Source of the DNA: Charina bottae
Taxonomy: Eukaryota; Chordata; Lepidosauria; Squamata; Charinaidae
Direction of reading: 5' to 3'
Assembly (NCBI GenBank): GCA_023362775.1
Contig: JALMGJ010000003.1
Span: 184,032,725 to 184,096,724, forward strand
DNA: 64,000 nucleotides
This document shows, piece by piece, positions 21,501 through 34,900 of the stretch (within the stretch, counting starts at the first letter, position 1; the number at the start of each line of letters is the position of its first letter). Both the position numbers and the translations under genes were made by a program. The notes beneath the pieces are model-generated. The model had not been told where the DNA came from, did not search any database, and saw only the letters and a list, made by a program, of their open reading frames with translations.

Positions 21501-22867
21501 ATTGATTGATTAAAACAGTTAACACCTAATTGTTTTGGCCTATTGGGAGTTGAGACCTGCACAGTAAGCAATTTTGTGGACAATGTCTATACAGATATTT
21601 GGATAAGTGTACATTATGTATTTCCATATAAAATTGTCTTTTTTCTTTCTTTCTTTCCTTTTACTGGTATACTTAAGGAATAGTGACTTAGAACTTCATT
21701 AAACAGACATGAAATCAGTAAAGCAATAAACAGATTTTCCAGGAAACCTAATATCTCATTAAGTATGCTTCTGATGCTTTAATTTCCATTTCTGAACAGA
21801 AATACTACATCCCTATGGAAGTGTACTTGACAGAATGTCCCTGTATAGTTTTCATATAACTTCATGTATGAATGAACTGTCAGGAAGCAAAATCTCTGTC
21901 TAATTTCTAGGTTTTATAATACAGCCCTATAATTTAGTTCTCTGATGCCTATTAATCCAAAAAAAGAAAGCCATTATATTCATTTGAACTGCATTCTTTT
22001 TTGTAGTTCTGAATTAGCACATCTGTTAGAAAGCTCAGTCATTCTGTTGTGGCAACCAAAGGTGTGTTTCTTGAACACAAATGTAGGGCTCTCAAAGAGA
22101 ACGATTTCATTAAACAACAGATGCTTCAAAATTCAGAGAGTGCTGGGAAAACAAACCAAACAAACCAAACAAAAGCAAATCAGACCACATATTTTCCTCC
22201 ACCAACTCTGATACTTTAGCAATAGTTGTTTTATTATTGTTTGCCCTGGATTCTGAATTCTGAGTCAGTTTCCATGTGACATCTGATGCCTTCATTCCTG
22301 CACAATACTTGGCTTTCTCGGGCTACAGAGGATTATGCATCAGTGCTAGAAAGTAAAATACTGTGACAGTGAAGATCATTCTAAAGACTTGTGTTGGGAG
22401 CTTTTTAGTTTAATCATAAAAGGCCCCACAGCAGGCTATTCTCAGTATGGGACTCTCAACTTGCAGACTTCGTTCAGTTCATCAACCTGGAATGTGCTGA
22501 CACTATAGGCAAGCTTCAAGGCTTGTTTGTTCTCCCAGACTCTCCCAGGGGTGGAAGGGCTGGCTTATGGAAGAGCATGTGAACAATGTAAGTGTAATAA
22601 TTAATGTTTCTTTCTTACTTCTGAAAGTAGACTCAGATGGCTATATGAGAAGAACCTGCTAAAGATACAGTGAGACAAACACAGTATATCTATCCTGCTC
22701 GTACAAATGAAAATCTCCACGTTGCATCACATGCCTCCTGAATAGCCACCTCAGAATGTCACCATCTTTATTTATATACAGAGTAAAAAAAAAACAAAGA
22801 GTAGACATCTTCAATCGCTAGGTCAATTTTTCTAGAACCTTAAGACACCAATGGAGGACCTTCCTTG
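20401..22867. other. unassigned intergenic sequence
   Basis: No supported gene. It includes a (GATT)n array at ~21464-21512 and, near 21080-21115, a short GGGGTAAAAAAAGTGAAGATGGCAG piece that resembles the MITE ends at 3855 and 51803. Confidence 0.4.
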
Positions 22868-23085
22868 CCTTGTTGTTGTTTATTCATTCAGTCGCTTCCG
22901 ACTCTTCGTGACTTCATGGACCAGCCCACGCCAGAGCTTCCTGTCGGCCATCGCCATCCCCAGCTCCCCCATGGTCGAGTCCGTCACCTCCAGAATATCA
23001 TCCATCCATCTTGCCCTTGGTCGGCCCCTCTTCCTTTTGCCTTCCACTTTCCCTAGCATCAGCATCTTCTCCAGGGTATCCTTGC
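22868..23085 (-). mobile_element. RTE/BovB-like LINE 3' fragment
   Basis: The minus frame reads LGKVEGKRKRGRPRARWMDD, then LEVTDSTMGELG and KLWRGLVHEVTKSRKRLNE, the C-terminus of RTE-clade ORF2, ending in a (CAA)n tail. It differs from the BovB copy at 46596 and is nearly identical to the fragment at 45943, so a second RTE subfamily is present. Confidence 0.85.
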
Positions 23086-26000
23086 CTAGTCACTCTCAAA
23101 ACTGACTTTTTATTTCCAGCAAGTTATTATTCTAACTTATGAGGTTACTGGTTGATGGTGATATGGAAACAGCCCTTTTCTGTGGTGGTATTTGCCCTAC
23201 AGAATGATCTTCCTTCTATGATACATCAGACCCCAACACTGATGAGTTTTAGATATCTTTTTTAAAAATCATCTTTTCTGTTGGCCTTCCTCAGCTGTTA
23301 ACCCACTGTCCCATATTTTGGGGTGCTTTGATCACCTTTCTCAATGCTTTAACAGATTTTAAAAAATTGTTTTGTATTTATTTTCATTCTATTTTTATCT
23401 TGCATATTTTAGCATCATTATAAATTGCATTGGGATTTTAAAATATGAAGTGGTATATTAATATTTATAACAACTAGTATTATCATTATGGCCACAGAAA
23501 CATCTGACCACCATAGCAAAACTTTAATTAGTCCCCTTTTTTCTCCTCTTTGTTCAATTAGAAAATTTGATATTCTACATTTAACATTCAGGGAGCAGAT
23601 CATTTACAGTAGATGGCAATGTGCATCATTTAACTTACAGTACTGTAAAATTTGGTATGCAATCCTAGATGCATTTGATGGTTCTCTTGAGCATTGTGCT
23701 AAATGGGTCCTTAATATTTTTCATAAAGATGGTGTGCCACAAAGATGATGGTGCCGCTCTCCTATCTTTTTATTCTTCTGACTGTTACTAATTAAACATG
23801 AAACACATTGAACTGGGGGAAAAAATCCTTCTACATCCAAGCCCCAAACCCAAGAGAGTGACATAGGAATTTACACGCTGCCTCTTAAAATGAATAATAA
23901 TTTGATAAACTAAATTACAAATTTTCTCAAGGGATGCTTCATAAAGAAAGCTGGTGACTAAGTACTGGCATCTCCAGTCAAAAGAAACATTGGAAGTCAG
24001 AAGCTCAGATTTGATGAAGTGATTTGCTTCAGGCATTTAAGGGATCTGATAATCTGGCTTCACATGTTTCATCTAATGCATTGCCGTTGTTCACTTTCCT
24101 TTCACTCACCCAATTTGTGAAAGATGGGATGAAATTGGAGGAAATCCAACCAAATGGGGGGAGGGGAGTGAATTTCTCAGTCTAGAGGGGCAAAGGGATA
24201 GGAAAGAGAAATTAATTTGCCAGTTGTGACTGATAAAATATCTGTCTATTTCATTAACTTTAGAGAAATCCCTCTGGGTGCTTGCATTCTGGCAGCAATG
24301 TGTGAGTTGCCCTGGGAATATCAGGTGATGGCTCAAGACTGGGGGGAGGAGGGGCATTAAAGTGAAAAAGCCAGGAAAATGCCTTCTTTGCAGGGGTGTA
24401 AGGAATGTCTTCACCAAGCAGGGCAAGAGTCCACCCAGCATTACTCTGATTTCAATAAATAAATGTATTTTATTTATGTATAAAAGCATCATTTCTCAAT
24501 TTAATTTCGATTGGATGAACTTGAGGGATCAGAAAACCCAGTGAACTGAATGAGTTATGAACCAGGCTAAACACCCACTTCTCATCATTCCCAACCTGGA
24601 AAAGCCACCCTACCAATAACCACATAAAAGTAGAGCTCAAAGTTTAAAGCAAAACATCAGGGGACTTCTCCACTTCTCCACAATATTTCAAAACCTTCAT
24701 AGAATTTGTTGCATTTGTGTAGCACTCTCTCATAATCTCTCATAATCTCTCTCTCTCTCTCATAATCATGAAATAATTTTTAAAAATCAGAGGTAAGGAA
24801 TATCCTGTTATCTTCCCACCCCAATATTACAGATCTGGTGTCTGAGGCAGTGGGAGATACTCAGTTCAGTGCAGAAATGAGATTGAAACTGACAATCTCT
24901 TAATTTGCCATTCAGCCTAGATGGCAAGAAAAAAAAGATGTTGACTATGAGAACAGTTCCCCTTTGGCTGAAATAATTTATTACACCATATGTAGCTAGT
25001 AGGTAGTTTTTTCAGGGCAGAGGTTAAACTGATTTAAATGAATACTGAAAACAGTGAATAGGTGATATCTGTTAAACGTGTAGGTTGTCTGGCGTAAAGT
25101 TGAGAGGAATTAATTTGAATGGTTCCCAATGCCTTGCCCAATGTTCCAGATATAATGTAAGGAGTCTTTATAAATAAATAGGATGGAAAACTTTTCTTTC
25201 TTTTTGCTCTGTTCCTAAGTACATGGTATTTTAATTGGTAGACATAAACTATTTTTTCCCTCCATTTTTCTCTTCCTCTTCAATGTGACCTTCATCATTT
25301 TCTGGATATAACCTGCTATAGCAGAGGCTGAAGTGAATTAAAAGCGAAGAAATTAACACCATAAAAATGCTACTGAGAAATAGAAAAACGGTGGGTTCTC
25401 ATGACCACTTTAATATGAGAAATGGCCCTAAATATAGTAGTCCCATATGGGTAGGATTAAGCAAGAATTGCTATCCAGTGAAGATCAAAAATTGGCCTGT
25501 CTGTTTCATCATTGTAGTAAAACCATTAGACTTGCTCATAAAACCCATTACCAACAGGAGACATTGTGCACTCGTTTGACTGCTAATTTTTACCCACAAA
25601 CAAACATATTCAGGCTATATTCATATGTAATCCTAACCCATGATTTTGAGCCACAGTTTGTTGATCTCTATGCAGCCTGGTCCATGCTAAGCTATAATGG
25701 CTGAGCTGGTACATAATACGAACCCTAATGCATAAAAATCACATGATAATTTAACATTATGTATGAACTAAGCCATACTTATCCCTGTGTCCATTCTTAG
25801 ATAGGGCACATGTTGTGTGTGGGAGAGAAAGATGGAAAGAGAGGGAGTAGGAGAAAGACCCCATGTTCTGGTTCAGGACTATTATTGCCTAAAACAAACA
25901 GGAGTATTCCTAGACAATGACCAAAATATTTTAACCTCTGTTATTTTAGAACCTAGATGAACAACAAAGAGAAAGGCCTTTGTCTGTAACCTAGAGGGTG

Positions 26001-26254
26001 TGAGTTATAAGGTTAGGAATCTATTTAATATCATGGAAACTTCATCATAAATGCTAAATCCCAACTATAATAGAAAATCGTTCTAAAGCAGCAATATATC
26101 CCTTCTGAGAATCAAAAATACTCATGATATCAAAATGAAAATTGGATGGATTACCCCTAATCCTCAAGTGTTCATTGTAAGAACCGGTGATTTGCACTTT
26201 CCCTCTACCTAATAATGTACAAGAAAAGTCAGGCTGGACGTTTGACTGACATAC
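23086..26254. other. unassigned intergenic sequence
   Basis: No supported gene. A (CT)n tract lies at ~24748-24762, with CATAATCTCT repeats just before it. Confidence 0.4.
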
Positions 26255-26340
26255 AGACTTTATTTATTTTTATTTATTTATTGTTTGATTTATATCACTG
26301 CCCATCTCCCCCCACAAGGGGACTCCGGGCGGTTACTTTA
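26255..26340 (-). repeat. CR1-like 3' end with ATTT-type tail
   Basis: TTTATTTATTTTTATTTATTTATTG, then ATATCACTGCCCATCTCCCCCCACAAGGGGACTCCGGGCGG, is the reverse complement of a CR1-like terminal hairpin and tail. Confidence 0.65.
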
Positions 26341-26464
26341 GCTATCTTGTTCAACCTCACGTGCTTTATTTCTTCTATATGTGGCCCATTTCTAGTCAAA
26401 ATCATTATTTCCTTTTTTTTCCAGTTAACGCTATTATAATACTTCTTTATGACTCTCTCTCTGT

Positions 26465-26505
26465 ATATGTGTGTATGTGTGCTTTTGTGTGTACACACAC
26501 AGAAT

Positions 26506-26538
<33 letters not shown>

Positions 26539-26562
26539 CACACACATGCACGCACACACATT
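26465..26562. repeat. (CA)n / (TG)n microsatellite
   Basis: TGTGTATGTGTG followed by a long CACACA run, with ATGCACACAC interruptions. Confidence 0.9.
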
Positions 26563-27159
26563 CACCTTGTGAATTACTAAGCTGCAATGCATACCTTTTT
26601 AGAAGTGGGCTGATTAAAGAAGTTGTTCAATCAGCAGTTTCACTGATGAATATTCATTTTCTGATTATTTTGAAATCTGATCATACAGCCATTTGTTTCC
26701 TGCTGCTTAGACTCAATCAAAGCACCTGTCACACTCTGGTCTGACATCTTTTAACTCTTTGGGGGACATGTACTATTCAATCAGTCGAAAACAAACTATG
26801 GGGAACCTTATAAGCAGAGCAGCCAAAAGAGCTGTCTCTTTTCTATCTCCTTCCAAAAGTCTTTTTCATATCTGAAGTAAATATGAATGGATGTATTCCA
26901 TCTGTGTGGCAGAAAGATCGTGGAGTCAGGTTCCATTCCCTGCTAACGCTTCACATGGTCATTACATTATATAAACACTTTACATATACAGGCTTACCTC
27001 TACAATTTGGTCTGTACGTTTTGAATATTTAGTCTATGTGCATATAAATCGAATGTACATAAATGAATTTGTTCCTGAGTCAGGGCTTATCATGATCCTA
27101 GTCCCCCCATCCATATACTCTCATCAGTTCTGGATATATTGTGTGAAAAGTTCCAAGTG
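26563..27159. other. unassigned intergenic sequence
   Basis: No gene or repeat recognised. Confidence 0.35.
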
Positions 27160-27440
27160 TTATGGAATCATAGAACCATAGACTTGGATGGGGCTGTTTT
27201 GACCATCAGCTGCAAACTCTTCTCCATGCAGGAATAAAAATCAAAGCATCCATGACAGCTGACTCTCCATCATAAGCTTGAACATAATCCATGAAGGGGA
27301 GGCCCCTTTTCTTAGTAATTTATTCTTTGTCAATTTGGTTATACTGTTAGGATTTTTAAATCTAACTTCAGTGTGAATCTGGCTTTCTACAATTTAAATC
27401 TATTATTCCATGTTCTACACTTGGAATAGAAGTGGAGGGA
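27160..27440 (-). mobile_element. CR1 LINE 3' region (classic type)
   Basis: ATGGAATCATAGAACCATAGACTTGGATGGGGC and the following CTCTTCTCCATGCAGGAATAAAAATCAAAGCATCC match the layout of the copy at 19295 (CTGCTCAGGAATCGAAATTAAAGCACCC). CATGAAGGGGAGGC also parallels that copy. Confidence 0.7.
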
Positions 27441-28344
27441 AGGGTAACTAATCACATGGCCCAGTGTTTCCCAGTCTTTTTGTCTCTGTCTGATTCTCTT
27501 TAGCGTTGACCACCTCTTTTGGTCTTCCATTTTTCCAAGTAGGATTACCTATACTTTTGCCTCATGGCAGAAATTTAGTAAAAAAAGGAAAACTTTACAT
27601 TTTTCCTTTTTAAATCTATCAATAAATGAAGTTACTCAGGAATATGCAGATAGAAGCAATAAACCCCAGCTTGCCAATCTTTGGTTTATCATTGAGAGAA
27701 ACCTCTGAAAGACATATGAAGCCAGACTCTCCCCTAATGGTGTAGACATGATTGAGTCCAACCATTATGACCCTCAAATAGGCAGAGGCCTGTCAGGGTC
27801 TTCCACTGAATTGGACTTGTAGTTATAACTGTAAAGAAGTTGCTGGATCTTACAGGAGCAGAACTCAACTCCTCCAGTATAGTGCCTTCTTAGACTATTG
27901 TAAGCCCTGTTTTCCTGGGTCCCTGAAGTAGCCCTTCTGAGCTGGTTTCATAGCCTGGAAGTGCTAGCCAGGTTCACCAGATCAGTTGGATCCAGAACTA
28001 AACAAAGGAACAGTGTACCAGTATCTACTCTTTAAACTAATCTGTCTCAAGCTACAAGGGAACCAGGACTTCAGGAAGACCCAGCCAAAGAGCACTAGCA
28101 AGCATCTACCAATAGGGTCTTCCTAATGTCCCTTTCTTCCAACAGTGGAAGGATTCATCTAACACTGACCTTTTAAGACTAGAATAATATGTACAAGCAG
28201 GCCAGTGTTGAAAAGGAAATGTAATTCTTTTTCTGTCAGTGTGCTTCTTTTTCCCCTTTCAGTCAAGAAACTCTAATAAAAACAGAAGGAATTCAATTTT
28301 TATCAAAACTTATTTTTTAAAAATAACCTGCATCATTTTTATTT
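27441..28344. other. unassigned intergenic sequence
   Basis: Possibly an old LINE UTR, but with no motif I can name. Confidence 0.3.
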
Positions 28345-28575
28345 TAGTGTTGTGCCTTTGAGTCAGTATTGACTCCAAGCAACAGCCTGGACTAGTCCCT
28401 GCAGTTTTCTTGGCAAGATTTTGGAAGTGGTTTGCCATTGCCTTCTTCCTAGGGTTGAGAAAGAGTGACTTGCACAAGGTCACCCAGCTGGCTTTGTGTC
28501 CAAGATGGGACTAGAACTCACAGTCCCCTGATTTCTAGCTTAGTACCATAACCACTACACCAAACTGTCCCTCAA
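28345..28575 (-). mobile_element. tRNA-derived CORE-type SINE
   Basis: In reverse complement: GTTTGGTGTAGTGGTTATGG (A-box region), GTGAGTTCTAGTCCC (B-box), then AGCCAGCTGGGTGACCTTG and GGCAATGGCAAACCACTTCC. This is the layout of MIR/CORE SINEs in amniotes. Confidence 0.75.
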
Positions 28576-28884
28576 CCTGCATCATATCAAAGGGTTTTTC
28601 CAATCCAATAACGCTACTACTACTGATTGCATTTGTAAAATATCAGTTCGGAATCTAATTTTATCTGAAACTTGTATTTTTTTCTAAAAAATCAGATTGT
28701 AAATTGGGTCTGTAATTTGAAAGTAATATACTGTAGTTTGCAATCCCTGTGCCAGAGATCCTATCAAAATTAGTTTCCACATATAGCACAGAAATCAGGT
28801 GATACTTTGTATACTACACCAAATCTTTATCCAGGTTCAATGTGACTGTTACATAATCATTATACAAAGAGAAAAAAATCTGTT
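28576..28884. other. unassigned intergenic sequence
   Basis: Nothing recognised. Confidence 0.3.
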
Positions 28885-30003
28885 CACAAATGTATCATTA
28901 TACACATCCAACAACAACAACCACCACAAACTTCCATGTATGTCTTGTATAATTCTATAAGAACACCATCTAGGGCAGGGCCTTCCCTGTTTTCATGGGT
29001 TTAATAGCGTCTATTATTTCCTTTAACCATTTCTTGTACAAGCAAATCTACAGTTTGAGAAATAATCTTGATAAATATTTGGAAGATCTGTTTTGCTAAA
29101 AAAACTTCTTCAAAATAACTAAAGTTGATAAAAATATTTTAAAATGTATGTATATTTTAAAAATCTCAATATGTTCATAGGCTAAGAAAAAAAGAAAAAA
29201 AATCAGTAAACTGGTACTTTCTTTTAAAAATTCAAGAGACAAAAATGATTATTGTATAAAAAGTCACCATAAAAATCATCCTCATTCCAGTATATACTAA
29301 AAAAACTTGTTGTCAAGAGTTCTTAATAAAATAGTATGTAAAGTCGTTGTTTTAAGGGATTTAACTATAAGTGGGCTAGGATTTGATTTTAAATGGCAGC
29401 AAAACTACACACGATATGCATATTCAATTTCCAGATTCTAGTCTGGTTATAATAAAAAAGGCTCATATAAGACTTTTTCCATAAAAACCACTGAGACTGA
29501 TCTTGTTCAGTGTTAAAAGGAATATTCGGGAATCTCAAGCTAATAATCTTGTACCCAAACTATTTCATCTTGAAGATTCACCATTTCTTTAGTGTCTTCC
29601 TTATCATGTTTTCAAGTTGCTCAATCCTTGTCTCACAAGATTCTGTCATTATCTTTTAAACTTCTTCCATACCTTATTAAAGGCATCTATTTTCAGCAAG
29701 AGTATTTCAGAATGACCTGAATACTTCTTTAACCGCAGAGCAAGAGATTTCAAAAGCACTAAAAGTTCCAAATTAGACATTTCTTTCATCTCAGGAATGC
29801 TGATAGATTCTGCAGTTAGGATCTTTCTATTTCAACTGAAGCAGAAGGAGCAGCCCCAGTTGTATCAGCAGTGTCAACAATATCAGTTCCCTTAAAGCTT
29901 TACAAGCTGTTCTGCAAATGACATTTTCTCTTTAGCGGATGAAGGGGGGATGAGCTTATTCTTCTTTTATTTTTTTTCCTACCAGTGCTCTTTTGGAGCC
30001 ATG
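28885..30003 (-). pseudogene. decayed L1-like LINE (ORF1 start and RT fragment)
   Basis: On the minus strand an ATG at ~30002 begins MAPKEHW, then a stop-ridden frame with EMKEMSNLELLVLLKSLALR, typical of LINE ORF1 leucine-rich helices. At the other end (28960-29020) the frame EIIDAIKPMKTGKA, then GVLIELYK, matches the RT fingers block KPGKAPGPDG-xxxEFYK. The parts are in the correct order but have many stops and indels, and most of the element is missing. Confidence 0.55.
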
Positions 30004-30251
30004 TTTCCTCTATTAGAATTCAAAAATTATATCAAAGAAATGTAGGTAAGGCCAACAATTAAATAAACAAGCAGCCCAAGATAAGATATTCTCTGAAGCT
30101 AACAAGGTGAGTCTAAGAACTGCCCTTTAACAAATCTCCATTATAATCAAAAGTCCCAGGCCTGCATTTTGGGGTGACAGAGCACATGGCTTTGGACAAT
30201 CTTTCAGATTTGAAATATGTTATAATATTTCCCTCATTCTTTAATTCCCAG

Positions 30252-30256
30252 GATAT

Positions 30257-30295
<39 letters not shown>

Positions 30296-30372
30296 TTATT
30301 GTATTTATACCCCGCCTATCCCCTCCCTAATGGAGGACTCTAGGCAGCTTACATACATAGTAAATTACATTT
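30252..30372 (-). repeat. CR1-like 3' end with (ATTT)n tail
   Basis: About 11 ATTT units, then TTTATACCCCGCCTATCCCCTCCCTAATGGAGGACTCTAGGCAGC, the reverse complement of a CR1-like terminal hairpin. Confidence 0.75.
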
Positions 30373-32239
30373 CATTATACAGTATACATTTTTAAACCGC
30401 GCGCTTAAGGGAAGGGGTAAGGGAACCGACTCTTCCGTGGCTACTGGACTACATGTCCCACAATGCCTTGCATCGGAAATTTTAATTTTAATCCAGATTG
30501 CAACATGTGAATTTAAGATTCCCTTCCCTGCCTATGATCATATTAAATTTCTCTCATTGTGAATATGTATTTTGTTCTAATGCTAATTACCTTTCAGGGT
30601 GGAATTTTCCATCTGTGAGATTCAGTTAAGAGGGGGACATGCTATGATATCAGTAACCTTCTCACCATTTTGCCTTATATATAATACAGTAGTAGGATTA
30701 GCTGTCATGTCTTCAGCAGCCCTTGAAGTTAACTTGTAGTTATGTCTTAATGAAATGGATCAAAATGATTAAAATGAAAGTATTTATGGTATTAGATATC
30801 AGGCATATGTTAGGTATGAGTTCCTCAAGTTTCAAAATATTTTAAGAGTCCCAGATGTATATGACAGGAGTCCTCAACTAGGAATTCTGACTGCAAAGCC
30901 TTAATTCCACACTCTGTATATCTTTGCAATGCTCTACTGAACATTGTGGAACTCCCTCCAAAGATACAAGACCCTTTATCTCTCTGGCAAAGTCAAAAGC
31001 ATTTCAAAATAACAACATATAATGAATTGTAAAAATCCAAAGATTTGTGCACCCAGCAAATTTTCATTCCCAATTTTCTTCACATATTTGTGTAGGGAAA
31101 GCCTAGTGCCTGAAATCTCAGAAAGACAAAACCTGGTTGTCTTGCTCAGCAGGGAAGTTTCAAGAAACCCATCCATGGCTTTACGGCTTTTTTCTTTTAC
31201 AAAGGGATTGCCACTGTTCATGCCACTTTATTTTACTCTGTCTTTGCTGATCTGAAAAGTATTTTTCCACATACAGTTGAAGGGTTGAAACAGAAGCTAT
31301 TGCGATTCTGAAGCTGGAGTGAAAAAAGGTCTTTCTTTTCCCCCCCTCTCGATCTGTCTCCTGTCAGGCAGTTGAGCTGCTTGACTGGTGGAGTGAGGGT
31401 GTGTCAGGAGTTCTGCCTTAATAATTTGATGCAGGGGAAGGAAAGAAGGCAAGGGATTGTACTGCTGTATATTAAATGATAAATGATGTGGAAGACAAGT
31501 AGCAGGGAGGTCAACCATAAAATTGGCTGTAGAGAGTGAAACAATTCAGCTTCATAGTGTAGGAAAATACACTGCTGCAGTGACATTGGAAATATGTTCT
31601 TTGTCGGTGACAAAAATTAGACTTAATAACTTCACAGTGTGCCAGCTACTTGATTCTACTGGGTTAATAATTGAAATTTTCACTACTTAAAATGTTGCCT
31701 TCTTAACTACCATTATGTTTCTTTATAAGTACTATATTAAACATTATTTATGTTAACTATCATCTCATGCCAGCCAATTATTTCTATCAATGTTATAATT
31801 AGTATCTCTATTATTCCTCATGAAACTGCTCCTATAACCTTTTAAACAATGGAAACTCTGTTATTGCAAGTCTGATGGATGAGGAAACAAATCAAGGCAT
31901 TTCTCTTTGTGGGATTGAGGCTGTGTAATGCATTCCTCTGAGAGGCCCTCCAAGTCTTGTACTTTCTTGTCTTTTAGCGAGAGAAAATACATGGCTTTTA
32001 CAACATGCACTAGACATGGTATTTCTGTTTTATTCTGGTTTTATGATTGTGTTATGTTTTTCATATTATCTATAGTAGTCAAATGTTCATGTTTATGAAC
32101 TATAATTGTATTTTGATCCCCATGTTCCTAAAAGCATATTTAGATCTAAACAATAGGCAAGGTTAACAAAGTATGTAAGGAAAAAGTAAATATGGATTTC
32201 AGTTATTACATTGGATGTCAGTGTATATAACAATGATGA
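30373..32239. other. unassigned intergenic sequence
   Basis: No supported gene or repeat on either strand. Confidence 0.35.
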
Positions 32240-32560
32240 TTTTGAAGAAGTAGGATAGAAAAAGTGTTGATACTTTTGAACTTTGGTGTGGGAGAAGACT
32301 CCTGAAAATACCATGGATAGCCAAGAAAACAAACAAATGGATCATCAAATAAATCAGCTCAGAATTCTCACTCAAGGCACAAATGATCAGACTCAAATTA
32401 TCATACTTTGGACGCATTACAGTATGTGAAGACCAAACTCTTTGGAGAAGTCTGTAATCCTGGGAAAGATGGAAGGAAAGACAAGAAGAGGACAACTAAT
32501 AACAATGGAGCACCACTGAAAGACCTGAAGGACCAGGTTGAGGACAGATTGTCCTGAAGA
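32240..32560 (+). pseudogene. old RTE-like LINE C-terminal fragment
   Basis: With small frame shifts the plus strand reads RRLLKIPWIAKKTNKWIIK and AQMIRLKLSYFGRI. These correspond to the RRLLRVPW-T and MLKLKLKYFGHL blocks visible in the BovB copy at 46608-47357. It is diverged, with stops. Confidence 0.65.
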
Positions 32561-32585
32561 AATCTTCCTCTTACATTTTATATAG

Positions 32586-32639
32586 GGGACTGAATTCTAG
32601 GTCTGCTTTGGGCATGGAACCAACTGGGTGAGTTTGGGC

Positions 32640-32677
<38 letters not shown>

Positions 32678-32815
32678 CCCAAGAAGAAGGCAATGGCAAA
32701 CCACTTTTGAAAATGTTGCCAAGAAAACTGCAGGTATTTTTCCAGGCATTTGACAGAAGTGAAGACTGACTCATCAGTGCCCCTCTCCATATAACAATAG
32801 TACCAGAACAAACAA
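32586..32815 (+). mobile_element. CORE-type SINE with internal (TC)n expansion
   Basis: CCAACTGGGTGAGTTTGGGCC, then a (TC)n run at 32643-32674, then GAAGAAGGCAATGGCAAACCACTTTTGAAAATGTTGCCAAGAAAACTGCAG. This is the same SINE as at 28345 in the opposite direction. The microsatellite grew inside the element at its CTCTCTC stretch. Confidence 0.75.
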
Positions 32816-33479
32816 CTATATTTATTTGCTAATTATACTCACTATTTTCCTATTTGCCAGGTGACCCTTCAAAGCCCCAAGTACTTATAGCTTTAGTCAG
32901 TACTATTTTTTTTAAAAAAATAACCTATTTTATTTTATTTTCCTACTGTTGTCTGTTATATTTTTTCTTGATCTCTTCTCTTAACTCTAATTTTCTCCCA
33001 AAGACTTCTATGGCTTCTTTTAACATGCCAGCAGTCTTTTTTTCCCTCATCAATTTCCTTCTTTTTCCATTACCTATGTAACCTGTTTCTTTTATCTGCC
33101 CTCTGCTGTATCCATGTAGGCATTACATATCTGGCTACGATTATTTTTTCCTTATTATTTAGACTTAGAGGGTCACTGGACAGTGACAGGTTAAAAATAT
33201 TTTAACAAATGAAAAGATTCATATGATTACCGACTTGCATCTCTTAAACAGAAACTTGTCATTCTATGCAGCAAAGCTCTTTTGAAGCAGACTTTTCTCT
33301 GTGTTATAAAAAAATACTTGTGTATGCTATAAAGCTTTTGAGAATAATAAATAAGATTTGGGATTACTCTTTCTTTCTTTCTTTGTCAAATCAAGCAAGG
33401 AATTGTTTGGTTTCCCTTCCCTTCCCAAGAAGCCCCGATCAGTTTATAAGGGAATGTGCAAACTAAAGCAATACCATTG
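32816..33479. other. unassigned intergenic sequence
   Basis: Nothing recognised. Confidence 0.35.
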
Positions 33480-34900
33480 TCTTAAATAAAACCATCACAA
33501 TAAAACAAAGCCTATGTTCATAAAACTTCCAAATAAATAAACAGAATAAAATAGCATGAAATCTTTTCTTAGAGTTATTGTCATCCTACAAATGTCTGGG
33601 GAAACAGACAAGTCTTTAATTGTTTTCTGAAAGGTGGTAGACCCACCAAACATTCCTCAGGTGAGAACTCCTTAATTATGGTGATGTCACTGAGAAGCTC
33701 CATTTCTGGGTACCACAGTATAAGCCAAACCTGCTACTGGGCCACAAACAGAACCTCCCCAGCTGAGATTAATGCAGGAGCTGGATGGTATTAGGGAAGA
33801 TAATATTTTATGTATCTAGGTCCTAAACAGTTAAGGGTTTTTATAGATTAATGCTAACACTGTAAATTTGGCCCACTAGCTCATAGACAATTGGTGCACT
33901 ACTTTAAGGACTAATGCAATGTAGTCCCATTTAGCTGCAACTTGTAACACCAGTGAGAGCTTCTCAACCATATTTAGTGGTAACCCCATGTAAAATGCAT
34001 TGTAGTAATCCAGTTAAGAGGTTATTAAGGCATGGCTTCCTGAAACTAGGCTATTTTGGTCCAGAAAGCTTCATAGCAGGCAAACCAATAAACCAGTTAT
34101 AGGTCTTCCTTGCATATGAGGCCATGTGTACCTTTAATGACAGATTGGAATCAAGGAAAAGCCACACGTTATATACTGTTTCTTTTGGAGAGAGTTCTAC
34201 CTTATCCAACATAGGCCATATTTTTAATTTGGAGGACTGAGAACCACAATCTATAATACTTCCATCTTATTCGAATTCTTGGCTCTCATCACTGCCTGCT
34301 GGCAACAATCAAGACTTGGGCATTTAAATGGAAAGGAGCTTAGGGGCATCTGGGGGTATTTATGGGTGGGCAAAGGAGGGGAAATGACAAATGTGCATCA
34401 CAACATCATAATGCAAGTACAAAAGGACAGCACTTGCATATGCTGACACAATGCAAGTTTTGTCATTTTGGCATCATCAAGGTTAGGAATAGATGTCTAT
34501 GGTGTTGTGGTCATACTGAAAATGCTGAAGAGATGACACCTATCAATGGTTTCATGAAATATTAAATAGGAAAGAAGAAAGAATGGAACCCTTAGGATCC
34601 CCACAACTTGACAGACATGGGGATGAACAGAAATCTTACACTGATACTTTCTGGTGGTAGTCTTGCCAATAGGGATGGAACTACTAGTTCCCAATCTCCA
34701 GCCTGCTGAAGCACCCCAGTAATACATTATCTTATGATCAGTGGTGTCAAAGACTATTGGGAGATCCAGAATGCATATTCCAGTACCCCCTATTTGTCCC
34801 TCCTGGTAAAGGTCATCAGACAACCAAAGCTGTTCCTGTGCTATATCTTGAAATGGATACAGATAATTGGGTCTTTCTGAGCACACTTGTATCTGGATAG
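33480..34900 (-). mobile_element. CR1/L3-like LINE 3' region, old
   Basis: The phrases GCATTGTAGTAATCCAGTTAAGAGGTTATTAAGGCATGG and ATGATCAGTGGTGTCAAAGACTATTGG are typical of a squamate CR1/L3 3' UTR read in reverse complement. The unit is diverged and carries a dyad insert at 34343-34465. The frame ILDLPIVFDTTDHKIM (34497-34886) recalls the CR1 RT block LDLSAAFDTVDH but may be chance within UTR. Confidence 0.55.
34343..34465. repeat. palindromic insert, MITE-like
   Basis: AAATGACAAATGTGCATCA at the left and TGCAAGTTTTGTCATTTTGG at the right form an imperfect inverted repeat around ATGCAAGTACAAAAGGACAGCACTTGCAT. Related in style to 1217-1375. Confidence 0.4.

Noticed and set aside
24106..24492. 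128-codon minus-strand frame
   Set aside because: No domain, no conserved motif, no neighbouring signals; probably chance.
34497..34886. RT-like LDLPIVFDTTDHKIM frame as a gene
   Set aside because: Only one block resembles RT, the rest does not, and the surrounding sequence looks like a LINE 3' UTR.
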